DNA of 10,295 nt from Armatimonadota bacterium (GTDB lineage Bacteria > Armatimonadota > Armatimonadia > Armatimonadales > Armatimonadaceae), in the NCBI GenBank assembly GCA_014381035.1, contig JACMIS010000499.1, positions 1-10,295 of the forward strand, given 5' to 3'. Made by a program: the position numbers and the translations under genes. Numbering within the stretch: position 1 is the stretch's first letter; each line of letters begins with the position of its first letter. Of the stretch, positions 1-6,712 are shown one piece after another. The notes under the pieces were generated by a model. The model was not told where the DNA came from, did no database searches, and saw nothing but the letters and a program-made list of their open reading frames with translations.

Positions 1-16
1 CGTGGGGAGGGGAGAC

Positions 17-30
17 AACGCATTCGCGGG
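17..30 (+). repeat. Possible fragment of the same repeat (loop and stem base)
   Basis: The 14-nt AACGCATTCGCGGG resembles the element's loop and adjoining arm at 9058-9073 (AACGCATTTCCGCGGG), apart from a 2-nt gap. On its own it is too short to be sure. It becomes suggestive because the next portion of the same element resumes at 102. The roughly 70 nt between them show no gene or riboswitch I recognise. Confidence 0.35.
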
Positions 31-91
31 AAAACAGCAAGGGCTAAGCCGGAAGGCAACACTGGAACACAGCACCGCAGGTGAAACCGAT

Positions 92-132
92 CCAACGATG
101 CGTTGGCGCCGTCCGCGAAGGACAGAAAAAGA
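92..132 (+). repeat. Half-copy of the 9020-9103 palindromic element in the clpC leader
   Basis: Positions 102-129 match the right arm of the large palindrome (9073-9100) at 25 of 28 bases without gaps, including the core GCCGTCCGCGAA and the following A-rich tail. Just left of it, CCAACG (92-97) and CGTTGG (101-106) form a short hairpin with a 3-nt loop. This keeps only the innermost part of the element's left arm. The copy ends about 15 nt before the clpC ribosome-binding site, so it probably lies in the clpC leader. Its effect on expression is unknown. Confidence 0.7.
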
Positions 133-144
133 AAAAATAAGGAT

Positions 145-151
145 AAAGGAG
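145..151 (+). promoter_or_regulatory. Ribosome-binding site of clpC
   Basis: AAAGGAG lies 9 nt before the ATG at 161. It decides the start against the in-frame upstream extension, whose GTG at position 2 is at the window edge. Confidence 0.75.
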
Positions 152-160
152 AAAGTCATT

Positions 161-2635
161 ATGTTTGAAACGTATACGGACCGCGCCCGTAGTGCGATTT
201 ATGATTCTCAGGAAGTATTGCGTCGCTACAAACACACGCAGATGGACGCCGAGCATCTGCTCCTCTCCTTGTTGGAGCAGGAAGACGGGCTTGCCGGTCA
301 GATCGTCGAGCGCGTCGGGGCGGACCGTACCAGCATCATCCGGCGGATCGAGGAAACCCTGGCCCGCACGCCGAAAGTATTTTCAGCGGACCAGGGTACC
401 GAGCAACAGATTTATATGACGCCGCGCTTCAAGCGGATTCTAGAACTCGCCGAAGGCGAAGCCAGCCGACTTCGGGACCGGTTTGTCGGGGTAGAGCACC
501 TACTCCTAGGGATCATCAAGGAGGGGGATGCGCCCTCCGCCCGGATATTGGGTGCGGCGCGTCTCACCGAGGAACAGATTTACCGAGCCTTGCAACAGAT
601 TCGCGGCGACCGTCGCGTCACCGACGCCGAACCGGAGGCGAAGTATCAACTGCTCGCCAAATACTCGCGGGACCTGACGGCACTGGCGCGGGAAGGCAAG
701 ATTGATCCGGTCATCGGGCGTGACGAAGAAATCACCCGCGTCGTTCAGGTACTGTCACGCCGCACCAAAAACAACCCGGTTCTGATCGGCGATCCCGGTG
801 TCGGAAAGACCGCGATTGTGGAAGGATTGGCGCGGAAGATCGTCGCCAACGATGTTCCAGAATCGTTGCGCGACCGCACGTTACTTTCGCTGGATTTGGG
901 GGCACTGGTGGCGGGCGCGAAATTTCGCGGCGAGTTTGAGGAACGATTGAAGGGTGTCATGGACGAAGTCAAGAAGGCGTCCGGGCAGATCGTGCTATTC
1001 ATTGACGAGTTGCATACCGTCGTCGGTGCGGGTGCGGCGGAAGGCGCGATGGACGCATCGAACATGATGAAGCCCGCCCTCGCCCGCGGCGAACTGCAAT
1101 GTATCGGCGCGACGACGCTGGATGAGTACCGCAAAAACATCGAGAAGGACGCGGCGTTGGAACGGCGTTTCCAATCCGTCTTCGTTGGCGAGCCGACGGT
1201 GGACGACACGGTCGCCATTCTCAAGGGGTTACGGGATCGGTACGAAGCGCATCATAAGGTCAAGATCACCGATGAAGCACTGGTCGCGGCGGTCAAGTTA
1301 TCGTCGCGCTATGTCACCGAACGGTTCCTGCCGGACAAGGCGATTGATTTGATTGACGAGGCATCGTCGAAGGTGCGTATTCAAATGTCGAGTATGCCCA
1401 CCGAGCTAAAAGAGACGGAAGCGCGATTGCAAGAACTCGTTTCCGAGGGCAAATCGGCTGCGGACGACCGCGAGTACGAACGCGCCGCGAAACTGCGCGA
1501 CGAAGAGCGGGAGTTGCGTATGACCTTTACGGCGGCTCGGGAGAAATGGGTCGCCGAAACCGGGCGCGATTCCGTAGTGGATGAAAACGACATCGCCGAG
1601 ATTGTCGCCAAAATGACCGGCATTCCGGCGTCGCGGATGCTATCGGGCGAGGCGCAGAAACTGTTAGAACTGGAATCGCATTTGCACCAGCGCATCATCG
1701 GTCAGGATGTCGCCATCACCGCGATTGCCGAGGCGGTACGACGGTCGCGGGCGGGACTCGCTGACCCCCATCGCCCCACCGGCTCGTTTCTGTTCCTCGG
1801 ACCGACCGGTGTCGGCAAGACCGAACTGGCGAAAGCGTTAGCCGAATTCCTATTCGACGATGAAACGGCAATGGTCCGCCTTGATATGTCGGAGTACATG
1901 GAGAAGCACACTGTGGCGCGGCTGATCGGTGCGCCTCCCGGCTATGTCGGATACGAGGAAGGCGGGCAATTGACCGAAGCGGTCCGCCGCCGCCCGTACC
2001 GCGTGATTTTGATGGACGAGATCGAGAAGGCGCACCCGGACGTTTGGAATGTTCTGCTACAGGTTCTGGATGACGGACGACTGACCGACGGACAGGGGCG
2101 CGTCGTCAATTTCAAGAACACGGTCATCATCATGACTTCGAACATCGGCTCGCACCTGATCGAGGCGATTCCGGCGAACGCCACGGCGGAAGAAGCGGAG
2201 CGTCAGTACGAACGCATGTCGGCGTCGGTGTACACCGAACTACGCGGGCAACTGCGCCCGGAACTGTTGAACCGTATTGATGAAGTGGTCGTCTTCCACG
2301 CCCTGAACCGGGAGCAGATCAGTGCGATTGTGGACCTGGTGTTGCGAAAAACCGAAAAGGCACTCGCGGAACGGGAAATGAAATTGCAGGTCACACCCGC
2401 CGCGAAAGTCGCTCTGGTCGAGCAAGGATACGATCCGCTATTCGGGGCGCGTCCGCTCCGACGCACGGTGCAACGTCTTGTCGACAACCCGATTGCGTCG
2501 GCGATCCTGCGCGGCGAGTTTCAGAACGGCGACACGATTGTGGTGGATCTCGGCGCGAACGGCAAACTGACGCCACGCCTTCTGGTCCCCGGCGCGACCC
2601 GCGAGACGCAGATGAATTCGGTATTCTCGGCATAA
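161..2635 (+). CDS. clpC: ClpC-type AAA+ unfoldase/chaperone (Hsp100), 824 aa
   Basis: This is a Hsp100 ATPase that unfolds or disaggregates proteins in the cytoplasm; ClpC normally feeds the ClpP protease. Two Clp_N repeats cover about residues 1-145. NBD1 has Walker A GDPGVGKT (210-217), Walker B VLFIDELH (278-285), pore loop KFRG (254-257) and ERRF (334-337). The short middle domain (about 410-470) carries a UVR-like [12 protein letters not shown] (439-450), as in ClpC and unlike the long ClpB coiled coil. NBD2 has Walker A GPTGVGKT (547-554), Walker [10 protein letters not shown] (615-623), pore loop GYVGY (594-598) and NRIDE (704-708). The ATG at 161 is chosen because [10 protein letters not shown] matches family N-termini and AAAGGAG lies 9 nt upstream; the frame stays open to position 2 but that extension is not Clp-like. 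The VGF/IGF ClpP-docking tripeptide expected between TSNIG (659-663) and [10 protein letters not shown] is not visible. No ctsR, mcsA or mcsB precedes it in view. A terminator follows directly. Confidence 0.93.
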   Translation: MFETYTDRARSAIYDSQEVLRRYKHTQMDAEHLLLSLLEQEDGLAGQIVERVGADRTSIIRRIEETLARTPKVFSADQGTEQQIYMTPRFKRILELAEGEASRLRDRFVGVEHLLLGIIKEGDAPSARILGAARLTEEQIYRALQQIRGDRRVTDAEPEAKYQLLAKYSRDLTALAREGKIDPVIGRDEEITRVVQVLSRRTKNNPVLIGDPGVGKTAIVEGLARKIVANDVPESLRDRTLLSLDLGALVAGAKFRGEFEERLKGVMDEVKKASGQIVLFIDELHTVVGAGAAEGAMDASNMMKPALARGELQCIGATTLDEYRKNIEKDAALERRFQSVFVGEPTVDDTVAILKGLRDRYEAHHKVKITDEALVAAVKLSSRYVTERFLPDKAIDLIDEASSKVRIQMSSMPTELKETEARLQELVSEGKSAADDREYERAAKLRDEERELRMTFTAAREKWVAETGRDSVVDENDIAEIVAKMTGIPASRMLSGEAQKLLELESHLHQRIIGQDVAITAIAEAVRRSRAGLADPHRPTGSFLFLGPTGVGKTELAKALAEFLFDDETAMVRLDMSEYMEKHTVARLIGAPPGYVGYEEGGQLTEAVRRRPYRVILMDEIEKAHPDVWNVLLQVLDDGRLTDGQGRVVNFKNTVIIMTSNIGSHLIEAIPANATAEEAERQYERMSASVYTELRGQLRPELLNRIDEVVVFHALNREQISAIVDLVLRKTEKALAEREMKLQVTPAAKVALVEQGYDPLFGARPLRRTVQRLVDNPIASAILRGEFQNGDTIVVDLGANGKLTPRLLVPGATRETQMNSVFSA

Positions 2636-2641
2636 CACGAC

Positions 2642-2674
2642 ATGCCTCCGGCTTCGGTCGGGGGCATTTTCTTT
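2642..2674 (+). terminator. Rho-independent terminator of clpC
   Basis: An 11-bp stem (2642-2652 with 2657-2667, including two G·T pairs) closes on a C(TTCG)G tetraloop and is followed by TTTTCTTT. It begins 6 nt after the clpC stop. It therefore separates clpC from the following gene. Confidence 0.92.
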
Positions 2675-2716
2675 ACTCGCTTTAGTATCCTTGCTTCTTC
2701 GTGCGATACAGTGTCG

Positions 2717-3730
2717 ATGAGCCGCCGTTACTACCGCCGTAAAATACAGGAAAATACCCCCGTTCTTCGCCGCAGTGAACGTCGAAACCCGCTACCCGTT
2801 CCTGTGTCATCCGCCCCACTCCAGAAAATAAGCATTGCCACGGTGCCGCCGTTGACCGACCCGCCGTTCCGGTGGAACATAGCGCGCCGCGAACAGTTGG
2901 GAGAGTTACTGGAAGGAGAAACGGAGGCGACTTATATCGGGTTTCAGGATGACTTGATACGCGCCTGTGCTCAAATCGTCGCATCTGCCGGAGACGCCAA
3001 CCTTGTTTTTCTGGGCAGATCTCCAGAAAATCTATTCGACCTGTCGCAAGGGTTGCTTCAGAATACCTCGTGGCAGGAGCGAACCCACCTTCTGCCATTT
3101 TCGATGCATTTATATCAGTGGGACTGTGATCTTCCGACAGGGACAGCGATGGCGGCATACCGGGATTACCTAGAAACGCGTGCCTTACTGCCGGAACAGA
3201 TCGCAGCGTCGGGACGAGTGATCGCTTTCGCGGATATTGTTGCGAGTGGCTCAACGTTTCATGCACTGATCGCATTGCTCAAACGATTCTCGGAAGAAAG
3301 CGGCGTGGATTGGAACGCGGTGCGCCGTAAAATTCGAATCGTGGGAGTCTGTCGGAAGGAAAAGACCAGCCCGAAAACCTGGCGTTGGCAACAACATGCC
3401 CCGTGGCTCGGAAATCTAATGGGGGGGAGTCATTGCGTCAAAAACGTTTCGATCAACGGGGAGCTATACCACTATTTGGCGGACTACCAGCCGAAAACAA
3501 CAAGTTCCTATCCGTCAAAATGTTGGGGCGAACCCGTTTGCAAAGAGGCGGTCTATAAACCCCGCCGACTTGCCGCGCTTCGGTTTGCACGCGCCCTGTA
3601 TGAAGCGGGAACCAGTAAACAGTGCCGCATCGCATTTGCCAGAGCATTGAGCGAACAGTGTGCCATGCGGGAACCCTGGCTACGGCATCTGGTCGGTGAA
3701 CTGAAGCGTTCCGCCAATGGGTATGGTTAG
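2717..3730 (+). CDS. Hypothetical protein with phosphoribosyltransferase-like loop, 337 aa
   Basis: I do not recognise this family. The first 55 residues are basic and proline-rich (MSRRYYRRK..., PLPVPV) and probably disordered. Residues 95-101 (NLVFLGR) resemble a beta-strand followed by a loop. Residues 168-185 (VIAFADIVASGSTFHALI) resemble the PRPP-binding loop of type I phosphoribosyltransferases (hydrophobic strand, acidic pair, then G-x-T), although the first acid is Ala172 and only Asp173 remains. The C-terminal third is basic and the protein has eight cysteines, including C269 and C275. No signal peptide or membrane segment is seen. The ATG at 2717 is preferred because the frame's earlier ATG at 2642 lies inside the clpC terminator; GTG 2711 is also possible. 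No clear Shine-Dalgarno precedes either. It converges on the TMEM14-type gene with an 11-nt gap. A PRTase-fold nucleotide-binding role is inference only. Confidence 0.75.
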   Translation: MSRRYYRRKIQENTPVLRRSERRNPLPVPVSSAPLQKISIATVPPLTDPPFRWNIARREQLGELLEGETEATYIGFQDDLIRACAQIVASAGDANLVFLGRSPENLFDLSQGLLQNTSWQERTHLLPFSMHLYQWDCDLPTGTAMAAYRDYLETRALLPEQIAASGRVIAFADIVASGSTFHALIALLKRFSEESGVDWNAVRRKIRIVGVCRKEKTSPKTWRWQQHAPWLGNLMGGSHCVKNVSINGELYHYLADYQPKTTSSYPSKCWGEPVCKEAVYKPRRLAALRFARALYEAGTSKQCRIAFARALSEQCAMREPWLRHLVGELKRSANGYG

Positions 3731-3741
3731 CACGTTTACTT

Positions 3742-4110
3742 CTATCGCGCCTCTTCATTTGCCGGGGTCGGCGTACTCGTGGCTCCCCGTGGTGATTGCG
3801 AAAGTGCGGCGACCGTTAAGCCAAGAACGATCATGCTCATCCCGATTGCCGGGAAAGCAACCGCACCTTTTTGCGTTTCGACGTATCGGTAAACAAAAAG
3901 CCCGATAACCAGTAGCGTGTTCACGACGCCGATGATTAATCCAGTCTGCGGGTTGTTGCGCGTCACGATTCCAGCGACAAGGGCGAGCACTGCAAACACG
4001 CTACTGCCTACCAGCGATGGGACAGACTGTGCCTTGATGTATCCCATCAAGCCACCGCCGAACAGAGCGGCGGCGTAGACGAAGTAAACGATTGGCATTG
4101 CGTTTAACAT
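3742..4110 (-). CDS. TMEM14-family (UPF0136-like) small membrane protein, 122 aa
   Basis: A small integral membrane protein with four hydrophobic segments at about residues 6-24, 34-50, 56-76 and 84-104. The first loop, GGGLMGYIKAQSVPSL (18-33), is the pattern I associate with TMEM14/UPF0136 proteins. The eukaryotic members sit in mitochondrial or ER membranes; the bacterial function is not established. The C-terminus is a short hydrophilic tail rich in Thr, Pro and Ala. The ATG at 4110 is chosen because GAGGAATC lies just upstream on the minus strand; an in-frame ATG 4 codons later (4098) is possible. It is convergent with the PRTase-like gene and divergent from zwf. Confidence 0.85.
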   Translation of the reverse strand: MLNAMPIVYFVYAAALFGGGLMGYIKAQSVPSLVGSSVFAVLALVAGIVTRNNPQTGLIIGVVNTLLVIGLFVYRYVETQKGAVAFPAIGMSMIVLGLTVAALSQSPRGATSTPTPANEEAR

Positions 4111-4130
4111 AAATTTGATTCCTCGCAGGT

Positions 4131-4136
4131 AGTATA
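4131..4136 (-). promoter_or_regulatory. Candidate -10 for the TMEM14-type gene
   Basis: Read on the minus strand this is TATACT, 5 of 6 to the sigma-A -10 consensus. It implies a start near 4124 and a leader of about 14 nt. No convincing -35 is seen upstream, so the assignment is weak. Confidence 0.3.
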
Positions 4137-4233
4137 CGGCATATGCGGATTGTGTTTTCCTGGTATCGCCATGTGGTTTCTCGCCGAAATTATAAGCAAA
4201 ACGGAACCGGGACGAGGCAGGATAGGTACCGTT

Positions 4234-4261
4234 TTGTAGAGAACCAAGCCGTGTATATATT
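4234..4261 (+). promoter_or_regulatory. Candidate zwf promoter
   Basis: TTGTAG (4234-4239) and TATATT (4256-4261) are 16 nt apart, a plausible sigma-A -35/-10 pair. The predicted start is near 4268, giving a leader of about 30 nt that contains the AAAGGA ribosome-binding site (4283-4288). The rest of the 187-nt divergent region 4111-4297 shows nothing else I can name. Confidence 0.45.
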
Positions 4262-4297
4262 CCCGACTGAATTTACTGTTTCAAAGGAACCCTGACT

Positions 4298-5764
4298 ATG
4301 AGTGAACTCGCCCCCTGCGTTTTCGTGCTGTTCGGCGCGACCGGCGACTTGACCAAGCGAAAACTTGCGCCCGCGTTATACGCTCTGCACCGCGAAAAAC
4401 TGCTCCCCGAATCCTTCGCTATCTTAGCCTACGCCCGCCGTGATAAAGACGATGCTACTTTTCGCGAGGATATGCGTGCCGCCGTCAAAGAGTTTGCTCC
4501 GAAAATGCCTGCCGAAGGGGAGGAGTGGGAATCGTTCGCATCGCGCCTGTATTACCAGAAGGGCGATTTCGACAAACCGGAAGGCTATAAAGGTCTCGCC
4601 GAACGACTGACCGAACTGGACGCCGAACGCCAAACCCCGTGCAACCGCCTGTTTTATATGGCGATTCCGCCCGAGCAGTACGAAACCGTGATCGAGCAAC
4701 TCGGCAAGGCGAAACTGAATAAAACCACCCCCGGCTGCGGTGCCTGGACCCGCGTCATTATCGAAAAACCGTTCGGGTACGACCTGGAGACGTCGCGCCA
4801 TCTGAACGACACGCTGTCATCGTTCTTTACCGAGGATCAGATCTACCGCATTGACCATTATCTGGGCAAAGAGACGGTACAGAATATCCTCGTTTTCCGT
4901 TTCGCCAACGAACTGTTCGAACCGCTGTGGAATCATAAATATATTGACCACGTGCAGATAACCGTTGCCGAGAAGATCGGGGTTGAGGGACGTGGTAACT
5001 ACTTCGACACGTCGGGGATCGCCCGCGACATGCTACAAAACCATGCAATGCAGATTCTGTCGCTCGTGGCGATGGAACCGCCGGTGTCCCTCGATGCGAA
5101 TGCGGTGCGTGACGAGAAGGTAAAAGCCGTTCGCGCTATCCGCCCGATCAGCAAGAACGAAGTCCCACATATGACCGTCCGCGGACAATATTCGGGCTAT
5201 CGCACCGAAGAGGGCGTGGAACCGGGTTCGATTACGGAAACCTACGCCGCGTTGAAACTGCACGTGGATAACTGGCGTTGGGCGGGAACCCCGTTCTTTG
5301 TTCGTGCCGGAAAAGCGTTGCCCTCGCGTGTGACGGAAGTCGCGGTGCAGTTCAAGAGCATACCGCAGGTGCTCTTCAACAAAATGAAGCGCGACAATAT
5401 CCGCCCCAATGTGCTCGTAATGCGAATCCAGCCGGACGAAGGGATTCACCTCGTCATCGGCGCGAAAGAGCCAGGACCGGCGATGAAACTCGCGCCGGTG
5501 GACCTGTCGTTCTCGTACCGCGAGGCGTTCCCGAAAGCGGTTATCGCCGACGCGTATGAGCGGCTTCTGCTGGACGCGATACGCGGCGACGCCAGCCTCT
5601 TCACCCGCGGCGACGAAGTACAGGCATCCTGGGCTCTGCTGACACCGATACTCGAAGCCTGGCGCGAACAAGGACGTGACGTACAACCCTACTTCACGAA
5701 CACCTGGGGACCGGAGCGGGCGGAGTCATTCCTCGGCGAAGGGCGTACCTGGCGAGAACCGTGA
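4298..5764 (+). CDS. zwf: Glucose-6-phosphate 1-dehydrogenase, 488 aa
   Basis: This enzyme oxidises glucose 6-phosphate to 6-phosphogluconolactone with NADP+ (or NAD+), the entry step of the oxidative pentose phosphate pathway, in the cytoplasm. The N-terminal Rossmann fingerprint is GATGDLTKRKL (13-23) and EKPFG lies at 156-160. The active-site signature RIDHYLGKE (184-192) supplies Asp186, His187 and Lys191. RDMLQNH (243-249) supplies His249, equivalent to the catalytic base in the Leuconostoc enzyme. Length and order of motifs are normal for the family, with no sign of damage. AAAGGA (4283-4288) sits 9 nt before the ATG. It stands alone: no 6-phosphogluconolactonase or gnd is adjacent, so the rest of the pathway must be encoded elsewhere. 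Two short hairpins lie at its 3' end. Confidence 0.98.
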   Translation: MSELAPCVFVLFGATGDLTKRKLAPALYALHREKLLPESFAILAYARRDKDDATFREDMRAAVKEFAPKMPAEGEEWESFASRLYYQKGDFDKPEGYKGLAERLTELDAERQTPCNRLFYMAIPPEQYETVIEQLGKAKLNKTTPGCGAWTRVIIEKPFGYDLETSRHLNDTLSSFFTEDQIYRIDHYLGKETVQNILVFRFANELFEPLWNHKYIDHVQITVAEKIGVEGRGNYFDTSGIARDMLQNHAMQILSLVAMEPPVSLDANAVRDEKVKAVRAIRPISKNEVPHMTVRGQYSGYRTEEGVEPGSITETYAALKLHVDNWRWAGTPFFVRAGKALPSRVTEVAVQFKSIPQVLFNKMKRDNIRPNVLVMRIQPDEGIHLVIGAKEPGPAMKLAPVDLSFSYREAFPKAVIADAYERLLLDAIRGDASLFTRGDEVQASWALLTPILEAWREQGRDVQPYFTNTWGPERAESFLGEGRTWREP

Positions 5765-5789
5765 ACGGTTCCCGCCCGCCTGCGCGGGA
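5756..5789 (+). other. Tandem hairpins over the zwf stop codon
   Basis: GAACCG (5756-5761) pairs with CGGTTC (5766-5771) around a TGAA loop that contains the zwf stop codon. Immediately after, TCCCGC (5770-5775) pairs with GCGGGA (5784-5789). The two stems share two bases, so they are alternatives or slightly trimmed neighbours. No T-run follows, so this is not a standard intrinsic terminator. It may act in mRNA 3'-end protection or Rho-linked termination. The remaining intergenic DNA to 5991 shows no gene. Confidence 0.5.
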
Positions 5790-5991
5790 GACACAGACTT
5801 CCGAAGGGCAACAAGCCGTCGTGACTTTGGAGCCAACACCCCCTGTATTTTTTATGCCTTCATAGCGGTCAGGGTTAGCGTGCCACGTGCGTTGCGTATC
5901 GAGGACGTTCCTGACGAATGATCTGTAAGGCGGAAATATCGATGTAAATATTGTGCGATTCTGGGTACAAGGCTGACAGAGAGGTTTTTAT

Positions 5992-6519
5992 ATGAGCCAG
6001 CCAAACGAAACAGAAACGTACAAACACGATCCTGAAGCGCAAAAGAAGCTGCGGGAAATGGCGAAGAACATTGATATTGCCATGCTGACCACGGTAGACA
6101 CCGACGGGACGTTGCGTTCCCGCCCGATGTCAACGAACGGCGAGGTCGAATTTGACGGCGATTTGTGGTTTTTCACCTACGGGTCGTCCCATAAAGTGGA
6201 TGAGATCGAGCGACAACCGAAAGTAAACGTTGCGTTCTCCGATACGCGGACCCAAACATACATTTCGATCTCGGGTACCGCCGAATTGGTGCGGGACGAA
6301 GCGAAGATCAAGGAACTATGGAAGCCGGAACTCAAGGCATGGTTTCCCAAAGGCACCGACGAACCGGACATCGCTCTGCTTAAAGTCAGCGGGGTGAAAG
6401 CCGAATATTGGGATTCGCCGAGCGGGATCGTTGCGACCGCCGTCGGTCTTGTCAAATCACTCACTACCGGTAAAGCACCGAGCGAAATGGGTGATCACGA
6501 GAAAATTTCTCTGACATGA
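5992..6519 (+). CDS. Pyridoxamine 5'-phosphate oxidase-fold protein (general stress protein 26-like), 175 aa
   Basis: This is a small split-barrel FMN-binding-type protein of the PNPOx-like superfamily. It is closest in pattern to the general stress protein 26 group rather than to true PdxH. Family hallmarks are IAMLTTVDTDGTLRSRPM (29-46), GDLWFFTYGSSHKVDEI (56-72), VNVAFSD (78-84), ISGTAELV (93-100), the aromatic stretch around LW.PELKAWFP (109-119), and AEYWDSP (137-143). Such proteins bind a flavin or related cofactor, but the substrate is usually unknown. There is no signal peptide, so it is presumably cytosolic. AGAGAGG (5978-5984) is 7 nt before the ATG. A small stem at 6533-6559 follows. 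It does not overlap either neighbour and appears to be its own unit; a link to stress is inferred from family only. Confidence 0.9.
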   Translation: MSQPNETETYKHDPEAQKKLREMAKNIDIAMLTTVDTDGTLRSRPMSTNGEVEFDGDLWFFTYGSSHKVDEIERQPKVNVAFSDTRTQTYISISGTAELVRDEAKIKELWKPELKAWFPKGTDEPDIALLKVSGVKAEYWDSPSGIVATAVGLVKSLTTGKAPSEMGDHEKISLT

Positions 6520-6532
6520 CGTGCGATAGTCA

Positions 6533-6559
6533 GGAGCCAGTCCTTTTGCGATTGGCTCC
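6533..6559 (+). terminator. Possible weak terminator hairpin
   Basis: GGAGCCA (6533-6539) pairs with TGGCTCC (6553-6559) around a 13-nt loop, 13 nt after the PNPOx-like stop. The T-run is poor and delayed (TATTTTCC from 6569), so efficiency is doubtful. Confidence 0.4.
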
Positions 6560-6600
6560 CGATGTGCTATTTTCCACAGCGTGAAACCTTCCCTGCGTTT

Positions 6601-6615
6601 CCTGTTTCTAACAGG
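6601..6615. promoter_or_regulatory. Short palindrome upstream of the VanW-family gene (possible operator)
   Basis: CCTGTT and AACAGG are exact inverted repeats separated by TCT, followed directly by TATATAC (6616-6622). The site lies about 32 bp upstream of the TATAAT at 6647. The arrangement would suit a transcription factor site, but no regulator is identified. Confidence 0.3.
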
Positions 6616-6646
6616 TATATACATGGTTGGTTTATGTTAGAGCGGG

Positions 6647-6652
6647 TATAAT
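6647..6652 (+). promoter_or_regulatory. Candidate -10 element for the VanW-family gene
   Basis: An exact TATAAT, about 60 nt before the start codon. Upstream, TTGGTT (6627-6632) is only 14 nt away and better-spaced hexamers match poorly, so the -35 is unclear. Confidence 0.5.
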
Positions 6653-6712
6653 ACTGTCTACCAAAACGGACGACAAAACTGTTTATCTCGCGCCAACCGA
6701 AGGTCTTTTACT

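Noticed and set aside
2..160. In-frame upstream extension of clpC (53 codons)
   Set aside because: The translated extension is not Clp-like, runs through the repeat, and the ATG at 161 has a strong ribosome-binding site and family-like N-terminus.
1..160. CIRCE (HrcA) or CtsR operator, or a known riboswitch, before clpC
   Set aside because: I looked for the TTAGCACTC/GAGTGCTAA pair and the tandem GTCAAA heptad pattern and saw neither; no riboswitch consensus was recognised in the leader.
2642..2716. Earlier ATG for the PRTase-like gene
   Set aside because: This start codon is inside the clpC terminator stem and lacks a ribosome-binding site.
2682..3275. 197-codon minus-strand open frame opposite the PRTase-like gene
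   Set aside because: The plus frame is longer and carries a PRTase-like motif; the minus frame has low-complexity, unrecognisable sequence. The plus gene is only a moderate call, so this is the least secure of the rejections.
5033..5686. 217-codon minus-strand open frame opposite zwf
   Set aside because: It is antisense to a certain gene and has no family motif.
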